A stretch of DNA of 15,553 bases from Chloroflexia bacterium (GTDB lineage Bacteria > Chloroflexota > Chloroflexia > QHBQ01 > JADMIH01), in the NCBI GenBank assembly GCA_025927935.1, contig JAICKM010000072.1, positions 1-15,553 of the forward strand, written 5' to 3'. Positions 1-6,982 of this stretch are shown one piece after another. Below the pieces are notes generated by a model. That model did no database searches, was not told where the DNA came from, and was given only the letters and a program-made list of their open reading frames with translations. Every line of letters starts with the position of its first letter. Within the stretch, counting starts at the first letter, position 1. The position numbers and the translations under genes are program-made.

Positions 1-73
1 ATCTCCGTCTGGTCGGCTAGCGGAGCGAAGAATCTCCGTCTGGTCGGCCAAAAGGAAGATCTTCGCTCCGCTC
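1..73. repeat. truncated copies of dispersed GAAGAATCTCC-type repeat
   Basis: Three pieces of the same repeat lie here. ATCTCCGTCTGGTCGGC occurs at 1-17 and again at 35-51. The second is preceded by AGCGGAGCGAAGA, so it is a 5'-truncated forward copy. An inverted piece (GATCTTCGCTCCGCTCAG, about 56-73) follows directly. They match the fuller copy at 96-140. No gene is visible in this stretch. Confidence 0.75.
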
Positions 74-191
74 AGTAGTCTGTCAACCGGGATCTGTCAT
101 TCTGAGCGGAGCGAAGAATCTCCGTCTGGTCGGCCAAAAGACGAGACTCTTCGCCGCGCTCAGAATGACAAATACGACTGAAAAGACTACT
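74..191. repeat. near-palindromic 118-bp repeat element
   Basis: The outer ends are AGTAGTCT (74-81) and its exact complement AGACTACT (184-191). Each is followed inward by a dissimilar 13-nt segment of equal length, then by a 27-bp inner arm (96-122 and 143-169) that pairs at 24 of 27 positions. The centre holds CGTCTGGTCGGCC. The inner arm begins GTCATTCTGAGCG, a repeat type widely dispersed in some environmental bacteria. The right end overlaps the stop codon of the peptidase gene (190-192). It could act as a 3' hairpin for that transcript, but there is no T-run for a classical terminator. Confidence 0.75.
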
Positions 192-2142
192 AAACGCCAC
201 CCGGCGCGGCGGGCGCCAGATTCTCAATCGGCACCGGGGCGACTGGGTCGGCCAGGGCGAAGCCGAAGATCTGCCCGTAGAAGTACAACTCGGCGTCGAG
301 CGCGCGCTTGATGTTCTCGGCGCGGCGGAAGCCGTGCTGCTCGCCCGCGAACGGCAGATAGGCCACCGGCAGCCCCTTGGCGCGCAAGGCGGCGACCATG
401 AGTTCGGCCTGGTTCGGCGGCACCACTTTATCCTCCAGCCCTTGCAGCAGGATGACCGGGCACGAGAGCCGGTCGGTGAAGTGGATGGGCGAACGCTCCA
501 CATAGAGATCGCGCCGCTCAGGATACGGGCCGATCAGGTTATCCAGGTCGTGTAGCTCAAACTTGTGGCTGTCGCGGGCCAGCGCCTCCAGATCGCTAAT
601 GCCATAGTGGCTGGCCCCGGCCTGGAAGACATCGCGAAAGGTGAGCGCGCACAGCGTCGTATAGCCGCCCGCGCTCCCACCCGTGATCGCCAGCCGCCGG
701 CCGTCCACCAGACCCTGCTCCACTAGGTAGCGCGCGCCGTTCACGCAGTCGTCCACGTCTACCACGCCCCACTGGCCCTGGAGTCGTTGCCGGTAGGCGC
801 GGCCATAGCCGGTGCTACCACCATAGTTCACGTCGAGCACGGCGATGCCCCGGCTGGTCCAGTACTGGACGTTCAGGCGCAGGTTCGGCCCGGTCGCACT
901 GGTCGGTCCGCCGTGGCTCATCACCAGCAGCGGCGGCAGTTCCCCGGCGGGCGGCTGGTAGTCGCGGTTGCGCGGGGGATAGAAAAAGGCATACGCCGTG
1001 AGGCCGTGTTCGGTCGGGAACTCGATGGTCCGCGCCACCGAGATATAACCGGGATCGATGCGCACGTCCGTGGAACGGCGCAATACCGCGAAGCGGCGCG
1101 TCGCAAAATCGAGGACCACGGCTGCGGACGGCTGGGTGGAGGAGCCGCCGATAAACAGCGCCCGCCCGCCTACCACATGCAGGCTGCTGCCCACCGAGTA
1201 GGGCGAGTCGATGCGCTCCAACTGTCCGGTCGCCGTGTCGAGGAGACCCAGGCGCGACGTGCCCTGCTCGATGAAGCTGCACAGGATCTGCCGCGGGGAA
1301 AGGAAGCCATAAGTCGCCATGCCGAAATTCCACTGCGGCACGCCGAACTCGGCCTCTATTGGGCACAAAGCCTCGATTTGCCCGTCCCACAGCCGGTAGA
1401 GATTCCACCACCCGGTTGGATCGCTGACAAAGTGGAGCACGCCGTCCGGCGACCACTCCGGCTGGAAGACCGACTCGCGCGGTCCCCCGGCCACCTGCCC
1501 CGCGTTTGCAGGTCGCCCATCCAGCCCGATATCCGCGACCCACAGTTCATCGCCGTCCCAGGGCATGTTGGGATGGTTCCAGGTGAGCCAGGCCAGCCGT
1601 GTCCCGTCGGGGCTGAGGCGCGGGTTGGAATAAAAATCGTTCCCGCTCACCAGCACATCATCCGTGCCGTCGGCCAGCGACACAGCGACCAGCGTGTTGG
1701 CGGCGTGGATGTCGGACAGTGTGTGGTCCTCGCGCACACAGATGAGACGCTTGCGTGCCTGGTCGAGCACGGCGTCCGCGTAGCGCATGGGGCCGGCGGC
1801 GGTCAGCGGCTCCGGCGCGGCGCCGGGCGCCTGCCGGTAAATGCGCTGATCGGCGAAGTTCGAGAAGAACACCGTCCCTTCGTGGATGAGAAACGCCGCG
1901 CCGCCATATTCATGCACCCGCGAGCGCACGTTGAACGGCGGCGGAGTCACGTCCTGCGTCTGCCCGTCAGGGCTGCGACGCACGAGCACATTGCGCCCGC
2001 CCTCCGCCGGGCGGCTCTCCAGCCAATAAATGTCCTCGCCATCCGCCGTGATCCCGCCCAGCCCGATCGATTGTGAGACAATCAAGTCCGATGTAATGGG
2101 CGATTTCCAGGATCCATACGGTGCCACATGGGGGTCTGCCAT
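190..2142 (-). CDS. S9 family (prolyl oligopeptidase-type) serine peptidase
   Basis: Likely cytoplasmic serine peptidase that cleaves short peptides (acylaminoacyl/dipeptidyl peptidase-like); no signal peptide is visible. Numbered from the chosen start (650 aa), roughly residues 15-370 form a beta-propeller with repeats such as [13 protein letters not shown] and [13 protein letters not shown], which gates access to the active site. A C-terminal alpha/beta hydrolase domain follows. The catalytic triad is visible: Ser490 in GGSAGGY, Asp571 in GLEDKVVP and His603 in GEQHGF. The oxyanion-side motif SHGGPTSAT is also present. The reading frame extends 17 codons further upstream, but ATG at 2142 has AGGA 7 nt before it and the candidate -10 box (2202-2207) would leave the upstream ATG almost leaderless. 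The stop codon lies in the end of the repeat element at 74-191. Substrate is not predictable. Confidence 0.93.
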   Translation of the reverse strand: MADPHVAPYGSWKSPITSDLIVSQSIGLGGITADGEDIYWLESRPAEGGRNVLVRRSPDGQTQDVTPPPFNVRSRVHEYGGAAFLIHEGTVFFSNFADQRIYRQAPGAAPEPLTAAGPMRYADAVLDQARKRLICVREDHTLSDIHAANTLVAVSLADGTDDVLVSGNDFYSNPRLSPDGTRLAWLTWNHPNMPWDGDELWVADIGLDGRPANAGQVAGGPRESVFQPEWSPDGVLHFVSDPTGWWNLYRLWDGQIEALCPIEAEFGVPQWNFGMATYGFLSPRQILCSFIEQGTSRLGLLDTATGQLERIDSPYSVGSSLHVVGGRALFIGGSSTQPSAAVVLDFATRRFAVLRRSTDVRIDPGYISVARTIEFPTEHGLTAYAFFYPPRNRDYQPPAGELPPLLVMSHGGPTSATGPNLRLNVQYWTSRGIAVLDVNYGGSTGYGRAYRQRLQGQWGVVDVDDCVNGARYLVEQGLVDGRRLAITGGSAGGYTTLCALTFRDVFQAGASHYGISDLEALARDSHKFELHDLDNLIGPYPERRDLYVERSPIHFTDRLSCPVILLQGLEDKVVPPNQAELMVAALRAKGLPVAYLPFAGEQHGFRRAENIKRALDAELYFYGQIFGFALADPVAPVPIENLAPAAPGGV

Positions 2143-2201
2143 GCCAAAATCCTCATTCCAGTCAAGCTGCCGATGCCTAAAATCGGCGCACATATAGCGG
2201 T

Positions 2202-2207
2202 ATTATA
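2202..2207 (-). promoter_or_regulatory. candidate -10 box for the S9 peptidase
   Basis: The minus strand reads TATAAT here, predicting a start near 2195 and a leader of about 53 nt to the ATG at 2142. No convincing -35 hexamer sits 16-18 nt upstream, so it is only a partial match. Confidence 0.35.
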
Positions 2208-2331
2208 CAACGCACCGCCTGCTCTTGCTGTGCCGCGCATCCGTCGAGCAACACGATACCCGTCCGACTACTTCATCGGGGCAGCCGGGCGGGTGGAGGA
2301 TTGCTTGGATTGCTTGCGCGGGGTAGATCAT

Positions 2332-2359
2332 CGGCGGGCCGGTTTAGACCGGCCCGCCG
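2332..2359. terminator. GC-rich hairpin downstream of the CoA ligase
   Basis: A perfect 12-bp inverted repeat (arms 2332-2343 and 2348-2359, loop TTAG) starts about 25 nt after the stop codon of the ligase gene on the minus strand. No T-run follows, so it is not a textbook intrinsic terminator. Its core GGGCCGGTTTAGACCGGCCC resembles the GGCCGGTTTCAAACCGGCC repeats at 9757-9883, so it may be a relative of that family doing 3'-end duty. Confidence 0.5.
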
Positions 2360-2384
2360 GGTAAACGTGAGTACCGCACCAGGG

Positions 2385-4316
2385 TTACGGGAACACCATC
2401 TCGTCCGGAGAAATATCGGTCAGGGCGGACTTCATTTCCAGCACCGCCTGGCGGGCGTCCTCGACGGACCCTTCGTCTTCGATGGTCGTAATATCCCCGG
2501 GATCGCGGTCCAGGATCACCGATTTCAGCACCCGCCGCATGATCTTGCCGCTACGGGTCTTGGGCAGCATATGGACGAAGTTGACCTCGCCGACCACGGC
2601 CACGGGGCCTAGCTCCTGGCGCACTGTGTCCAGCAACTCCCGGCGTAGTGCGTCCGAGGGGTGATACTGCTGCTTGAGCACCACGAAGGCCGAAATGACC
2701 TCGCTGCGTACTGCGTCGGGCCGCCCGGTGGCGCCGGCTTCCGCCACGGCGTGATGCTTCAGGAAAGCCGTCTCCACTTCGATGGTGCCGATGCGGTGCC
2801 CGGCGATCTTGATGATCTCATCGGCGCGGCCCGCGAACCAGACATAGCCGTCTTCATCGAACTGGGCCGAGTCGCCGGTGTAGTAGACACCGGGGATGCG
2901 CTGCCAGTAGTCCTGCCCATAGCGCTCCGGCTCACCCCACAGGGAGGCAAGCAGGCCTGGGAACGGCCGCCGTAAGACCATAATCCCCTTCTCGCCGGGC
3001 GGCACCGGCTCGCCGTCGAGCGTGAGCACCGCCGCGTCGATGCCCGCCAGCGGGATGCCCGGCGACCCCGGCTTGATCGGCAGCATCGCCACGCCGTAGG
3101 GATTGCCGAAGATCGGGCCGCCCGTTTCCGTCTGCCACATGTTGTCGAGAACGGGGACTTCGTCCTTCAGCACCGTCTTCTGCAACCACTCCCAGGCCGG
3201 GGCGTTCAGCACCTCGCCCGCGCAGACAATCCGCTCCAGGCTGGAGCGGTCATAGGGCGCGGCGTGCTGTTCACCGTAGCGCATCAACAGCCGGACGGCG
3301 GTGGGCGAGGTGAAAATCCCGGTGACGCGCAATTCCTGCACCGTGCGCCAGAGAACCGCCGGATCGGGATGGTCGATGGCCCCTTCGTAGGCCACGGTGG
3401 TGCAGCCGACCAGCAACGGGGCATAGACGATGTAGCTGTGGCCCACCACCCAGCCGATGTCGGAGGTCGACCACCACACGTCGTCGGGTTTCATACCATA
3501 AATCCAGCGGCCCGTGGCGTGGATATACACCGGGTAGCCGCCGTGGGTATGCACGGCCAGTTTGGGTTTGGCCGTTGTCCCCGAGGTCGCCAGGATATAG
3601 GCCGGCTCGTTGGCCTCCATCTCCACATGGCCGCCGTCCTGGCCCGCGCCGTGGTGCAGGAATTCGTCCCAGGACAGGTCCCGCCCGGCGGTCATGCCCA
3701 CCGTGGCGCCCGTCCGGTTCAGCACCACCACATGCTCCACATTGTCGCCCGCCTGTTCCAGGGCCGCGTCCACCAGCGGTTTCAGTACCACATCCTTGCC
3801 CTTGCGATAGGTGATATCCGCCGTGAACACCAGCCGGGACCCGCTGGCCTGGATACGGTCGCCCAGTGCGCCCGCGCCGAACCCGGCGAACACCACCAGG
3901 TGAATCGCGCCGATGCGCACGCAGGCCAGCATCAACATGATCGCCTCGGGGCACACGGGCATGTAAATGGTGATGCGGTCGCCCTTCTGGATGCCCATGC
4001 CGCGCAGCGCGGCGGCCAAACGCGCTACCTCCTCAAGCATCTGGGCATATGTGAACTGCCGGTGTTCGCCCCGCTCGTTGAGGTAGATCAGGGCCGGCTG
4101 GTCGCCGCGCCCCGCCGCCACGTGGTGGTCCAGACAGTTATAGGCCAGGTTGGTGCGGCCACCCACGAACCAACGAAACGTGGGGAAGTCCCACTCGAAG
4201 ACGGTATCCCATTTGCGGAACCAGGGTAGCTGCTCGGCGGCGCGCCCCCAGAACGCATCAGGGTCCTCGGCGGCCTCGCGCCGCCAGCGCCGGACCAGGG
4301 GATTAATCAAATCCAT
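2385..4316 (-). CDS. acetyl-/propionyl-CoA synthetase-type AMP-forming ligase
   Basis: AMP-forming acid:CoA ligase (643 aa, usual for the acetyl-CoA synthetase family) that activates a short carboxylic acid through an acyl-adenylate. Motifs in order: ATP loop TSGTTAKPK (244-252), SDIGWVVGHSY (285-295), WQTETGG (394-400), YYTGD (478-482), hinge region GRADEIIKIAGHRIG and PKTRSGKIMRR (585-595) with catalytic Lys591, the residue acetylated in enteric Acs. The N-terminal ACS cap (PFWFRKW-like, FVGGRTNLAYNCLDHH) is present. The start is firm: AAGGAGG lies 7 nt before the ATG. Against Salmonella Acs numbering, the acid-pocket residues read Val310 kept, Thr311 to Val, Val386 to Ala (A366) and Trp414 kept (W394). 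A pocket enlarged at 386 suggests propionate or another C3-C4 acid may be accepted, so I do not assign acsA outright. Confidence 0.92.
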   Translation of the reverse strand: MDLINPLVRRWRREAAEDPDAFWGRAAEQLPWFRKWDTVFEWDFPTFRWFVGGRTNLAYNCLDHHVAAGRGDQPALIYLNERGEHRQFTYAQMLEEVARLAAALRGMGIQKGDRITIYMPVCPEAIMLMLACVRIGAIHLVVFAGFGAGALGDRIQASGSRLVFTADITYRKGKDVVLKPLVDAALEQAGDNVEHVVVLNRTGATVGMTAGRDLSWDEFLHHGAGQDGGHVEMEANEPAYILATSGTTAKPKLAVHTHGGYPVYIHATGRWIYGMKPDDVWWSTSDIGWVVGHSYIVYAPLLVGCTTVAYEGAIDHPDPAVLWRTVQELRVTGIFTSPTAVRLLMRYGEQHAAPYDRSSLERIVCAGEVLNAPAWEWLQKTVLKDEVPVLDNMWQTETGGPIFGNPYGVAMLPIKPGSPGIPLAGIDAAVLTLDGEPVPPGEKGIMVLRRPFPGLLASLWGEPERYGQDYWQRIPGVYYTGDSAQFDEDGYVWFAGRADEIIKIAGHRIGTIEVETAFLKHHAVAEAGATGRPDAVRSEVISAFVVLKQQYHPSDALRRELLDTVRQELGPVAVVGEVNFVHMLPKTRSGKIMRRVLKSVILDRDPGDITTIEDEGSVEDARQAVLEMKSALTDISPDEMVFP

Positions 4317-4452
4317 ACCTCAACCTCCTTCGCGCTATCGCTGCTACGTCTTGGTGCCCAAACGGGGCAGATCGGAGGATGGATGCCGGCTAAGCCGGGT
4401 GCCGTATGGGCCGCATTCAGAAAGGGGCAAGCAGAGATGGCCCATAGACCAG

Positions 4453-4461
4453 AGTATAGCA
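4453..4461 (-). promoter_or_regulatory. candidate extended -10 promoter for the CoA ligase
   Basis: The minus strand reads TGCTATACT, an extended -10 (TGn) followed by a 5-of-6 match to TATAAT. No good -35 box is seen, which is typical of extended -10 promoters. Predicted start is near 4446, giving a leader of about 130 nt. Confidence 0.45.
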
Positions 4462-4555
4462 CAATGCACGGGCGCCGATGTGGATAAGGTTGGGAATCCG
4501 CGCCATCCGGCCGGGTCGCTCCTGTTGGCTCAGGTGCTTTAGTGGTGGATGTACT

Positions 4556-4587
4556 GGGAGGGAACCCTCTACGGAGAGTTCCCTCCC
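4556..4587. terminator. hairpin downstream of the secreted protein gene
   Basis: GGGAGGGAAC (4556-4565) pairs with GTTCCCTCCC (4578-4587). Three further pairs follow after a 2-nt bulge. It begins about 30 nt after the stop codon at 4618 on the minus strand. There is no T-run after the stem, so termination or 3'-end protection is inferred. Confidence 0.5.
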
Positions 4588-4617
4588 ATTTACCGGTGAA
4601 TGGCAATGCTGAAGAAT

Positions 4618-6531
4618 CTAGCGGACGTTGCCCCTGCTTGCCGGACTGCTCGCGCCGGCCGGTGCCGCCCCGGTCGGGAAGTCGCCGATGTTGCGCTCGT
4701 TGCCGCGGAAGCTGTTATCCTTGGCGTCATGGTCCCCGGCTTCGTAGAACAGGAGACCATAGGCTTCGTCCGTCGGGGGCGTATAGTAGTTGTCGCGGAT
4801 GGTGTTCCCGGAAACATAGCCCTTGGCGGCAAAGCCGATCTGCACGCCATTCTGCGCGGCATCGCCGGAGCCGACCGGGCCGCGTCCTTTCACAACATTG
4901 TGCGTCACAAGTACAGCCGTGCCGTCTTCATTGGCGGTGATGCCGTTCTTCCCGTAGCGATCCACCGTGTTGCTGTCGATCAACACGTTCGACGTAAGGC
5001 CGCCGCTTCCACTCTGTACGAAGATGCCGAGTTCCGGCTGGCAGCCCAAAGCAGCCGGCTGGAGGATGTTCGTCACGTGCGTTGATTGGATTGCGCCCCA
5101 CGCCGCGCGATAGAAGATACCGATATAGCCGGGGGAGCAAGCATTGAAGGCCGCACCGCTCCCGTCGACCGTCAGATTGCCGACCGTGACGCCGTGCGCG
5201 CCATCGGCCAGCACAATCGCGGCCATGGGCGCACCGGAGGACAGGCTGCTCGTGTTGGCCATCACGCTGGTCGGGCGAATCACGGTCCGATCCGCGCCGG
5301 CGCCCTGCACCGTCAGCGGCTGGGTGATGCTGATTTGCTCGGCATAGGTTCCGCTCGACACGTCAACCGTGTCGTTCGGCGCCGCTGCGTCAACTGCGGG
5401 CTGGATCGCCTCATAGTGATCGCGGCTATACGGCCAATCGACCTTTGTCACCCAGATATGGCCGCTACCCTGCCCGGTCCCGTTCTTCTCGGAGGTATAG
5501 AACAAGTAAGTGTTTCCCCCGATGGCGCCTGCCTCAGGCCAGTAATCCCACCAGGTATTAGCTCCATAACGGCCCGCTGTAACAGCATAGTTTGCCCCGG
5601 ACCATGTCGTCCCATTGGACGACTGAGTCCAGCCGATGCGCTGGGCGCCATTCCCCAGGTCGGGCGCGAAGAAGATGTTGTACTTGCCGCTGGCATCCTT
5701 GAAGATCATCGGGTCCCAGTTGGTGACGCTGCCGCTAGCTGCCGCAACGAGAGTGGGCGGCGCCCAGGTCGTACCATTTGTTGAAGAAGTGATATAGTCC
5801 TGGCCTATGGCGGCGTCAACCATCACCAGACGGAATGTATGCCCATCCACGATGGCTTTGGGAATGGACATGCCCGCGGCGACCATCGCCGGTGCGGACC
5901 AGGTGGTGCCGTTGTAGCTGCGCGAGAAGATGCCGGCGCCAGTCGCGTCCTCGTAGAAGATCCACACCTTGCCGTCGTCGGTGGCTACAGCCTCGACGTT
6001 GAAGTACAGTCCGTCGTTCGGCAAGCCCGTTACCTGATTGCGCGTCGACCAGGTGCCGCCCGAATAGGTGTAATAATACAGCGGCCCGCCGTTGCCGCCG
6101 CTGGCCCAGAAGACCCAGATTTTACCGCTCTTATCTTGTGTGGCGGCAATAGTCCGGCCATAGAAATTGGGATCGAGGCCGGAGCGGTCAGACAGTTGTA
6201 CCGGAGCCGTCCAGCTCTGTCCGTTGGTCGAGGTCTTATAGAAGATGTTATAAGCGGAGTTGTCTGCACTGCAAGCCGGCCGGACGCAGGGATCAGTCAC
6301 GCTACGCGCGAAGAACAGGTAGTAGGGACCGTGCGCGGCTTTCAGAAAACTAGGGTTGCGGTCGTAAGCTGTACCTGTAGTGAGCTGGGTGGAGAGGCTG
6401 ACTTCAATGGTATGGGTAGAAGTGGATGTATTCGCGGCAAAAGCACGCGCCGTGACGGTTTGGGCACTACTCAACAGGCCCGCTGCGACAATGACGGCGA
6501 ATACGAGTTGCGTCAGTTGCTTGATCGACAT
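4618..6531 (-). CDS. secreted beta-propeller / parallel beta-helix protein
   Basis: Exported 637-aa protein. Residues 1-33 are a signal peptide (Lys4, hydrophobic LVFAVIVAAGLL, Ala-rich cleavage area ARAFA). Residues about 45-365 form a sialidase-like propeller with five evenly spaced motifs: NGQSW 103, GGTW 158, NGTTW 207, NGTTW 252 and NGTTW 306, each about 50 residues apart. They sit where sialidases carry Asp boxes (SxDxGxTW) but have Asn in place of Asp. Residues about 373-610 are a right-handed beta-helix typical of pectate-lyase or DUF1565-like proteins, starting AIQPAVDAAAPNDTVDV, with PbH1-type turns such as SNVLIDSNTVDRYGKNGI. No anchor or sorting signal is seen at the C-terminus. 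The start has AGGAG 8 nt upstream. Glycan binding or processing is plausible, but I cannot identify a catalytic site. Its own strong promoter lies at 6849-6877. Confidence 0.85.
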   Translation of the reverse strand: MSIKQLTQLVFAVIVAAGLLSSAQTVTARAFAANTSTSTHTIEVSLSTQLTTGTAYDRNPSFLKAAHGPYYLFFARSVTDPCVRPACSADNSAYNIFYKTSTNGQSWTAPVQLSDRSGLDPNFYGRTIAATQDKSGKIWVFWASGGNGGPLYYYTYSGGTWSTRNQVTGLPNDGLYFNVEAVATDDGKVWIFYEDATGAGIFSRSYNGTTWSAPAMVAAGMSIPKAIVDGHTFRLVMVDAAIGQDYITSSTNGTTWAPPTLVAAASGSVTNWDPMIFKDASGKYNIFFAPDLGNGAQRIGWTQSSNGTTWSGANYAVTAGRYGANTWWDYWPEAGAIGGNTYLFYTSEKNGTGQGSGHIWVTKVDWPYSRDHYEAIQPAVDAAAPNDTVDVSSGTYAEQISITQPLTVQGAGADRTVIRPTSVMANTSSLSSGAPMAAIVLADGAHGVTVGNLTVDGSGAAFNACSPGYIGIFYRAAWGAIQSTHVTNILQPAALGCQPELGIFVQSGSGGLTSNVLIDSNTVDRYGKNGITANEDGTAVLVTHNVVKGRGPVGSGDAAQNGVQIGFAAKGYVSGNTIRDNYYTPPTDEAYGLLFYEAGDHDAKDNSFRGNERNIGDFPTGAAPAGASSPASRGNVR

Positions 6532-6842
6532 CGGACATTCTCCTGGTATGAGTGACTGTGGCGTGCAGACAAATCGAGGATACTACTATGATGCTGAGGA
6601 TGGAAACAACGCGAGAGGAGCACCTCCTTATCGGGCGGCAAAGCACGGCCCCGCCCGGCCAAACAGGAGCGGCGTGAAGCCTGCACCCGGCCAATGGACT
6701 AGCCTTGCGAGGGTTCGTGATGTGCAGTTCGCCAGAGGAAATCAGCGCCGGATCTCAAGCCCTACGTATGAAGATGCGACCCGGCAAGAACAAAATGGGT
6801 TGGCGATAAGAAGACTCTTAAACAACAAGTCTTGCTTACCTG
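6532..6842 (-). promoter_or_regulatory. long 5' leader of the secreted protein gene
   Basis: The promoter at 6849-6877 predicts a transcript start near 6842, so about 310 nt of untranslated RNA precede the ATG. Visible stems (RNA sense) are AAGACT/AGTCTT at the very 5' end (about 6811-6833), CGGGCGG/CCGCCCG (6632-6638 with 6651-6657, 12-nt loop), and AGGAG-GTG-CTCCT just after the latter, which hides an internal Shine-Dalgarno-like AGGAGG. I recognise no known riboswitch family. No gene on either strand is convincing here. The interval 6901-6982, between the promoter region and the SGNH gene, shows nothing I can name. Confidence 0.5.
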
Positions 6843-6848
6843 GAGTTG

Positions 6849-6877
6849 ATTATACGGACGCGGGTACGCAATGTCAA
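6849..6877 (-). promoter_or_regulatory. consensus sigma70-type promoter for the secreted protein gene
   Basis: The minus strand has TTGACA (6872-6877) and TATAAT (6849-6854) separated by exactly 17 bp, a perfect match to the consensus in a high-GC background. It drives transcription toward the gene ending at 4618, with a start predicted near 6842. Confidence 0.85.
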
Positions 6878-6878
6878 G

Positions 6879-6900
6879 TCAAAATTTCGTTAATATTTCG
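6879..6900 (-). promoter_or_regulatory. tandem 11-bp direct repeats beside the -35 box
   Basis: On the minus strand CGAAATATTAA is followed directly by CGAAATTTTGA (9 of 11 identical), ending 1 nt before the -35 hexamer. Tandem 11-bp repeats spaced one helical turn apart and abutting -35 are the layout of PhoB/OmpR-family response-regulator sites. An A+T-rich UP element is the alternative. Confidence 0.5.
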
Positions 6901-6982
6901 CTACATGGTCGCAACTGAATTTTTACTGGGGAGATCGATCGCTGCCGGTGTCGATGATCAGGTGCTTGTGCGGCGGTAACTG

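Larger units (their letters stand above)
4317..4617. other. intergenic leader of the CoA ligase gene
   Basis: No convincing gene lies in these 301 bases. They hold the Shine-Dalgarno of the ligase, a leader of about 130 nt with a small CCGGCTTAGCCGG hairpin near 4386-4398, a candidate promoter at 4453-4461, and the hairpin downstream of the secreted-protein gene at 4556-4587. Confidence 0.6.

Noticed and set aside
1..191. CRISPR array
   Set aside because: The repeated units occur in both orientations, at uneven spacing and with varying lengths, and no cas gene is present.
787..2076. 429-codon plus-strand open frame opposite the peptidase
   Set aside because: Antisense to the S9 peptidase, rich in His/Arg/Ala as expected of a mirror frame, and without a recognisable domain.
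3264..4229. 321-codon plus-strand open frame opposite the CoA ligase
   Set aside because: Antisense to a gene with all family motifs; the product has no recognisable fold.
4307..4606. 99-codon minus-strand frame upstream of the CoA ligase
   Set aside because: It overlaps the ligase start, covers its promoter and ribosome site, and has no recognisable domain.
6620..6760. c-di-GMP-I (GEMM) riboswitch in the leader
   Set aside because: CGCAAGGCTAG and GGCAAAGCACGG look slightly like GEMM pieces, but the GAAA tetraloop stem and paired conserved segments are absent on both strands.
6380..6979. 199-codon plus-strand open frame across the secreted protein leader
   Set aside because: It overlaps the signal peptide region and the promoter, has no clear ribosome site or family, and the minus-strand promoter explains the region better.
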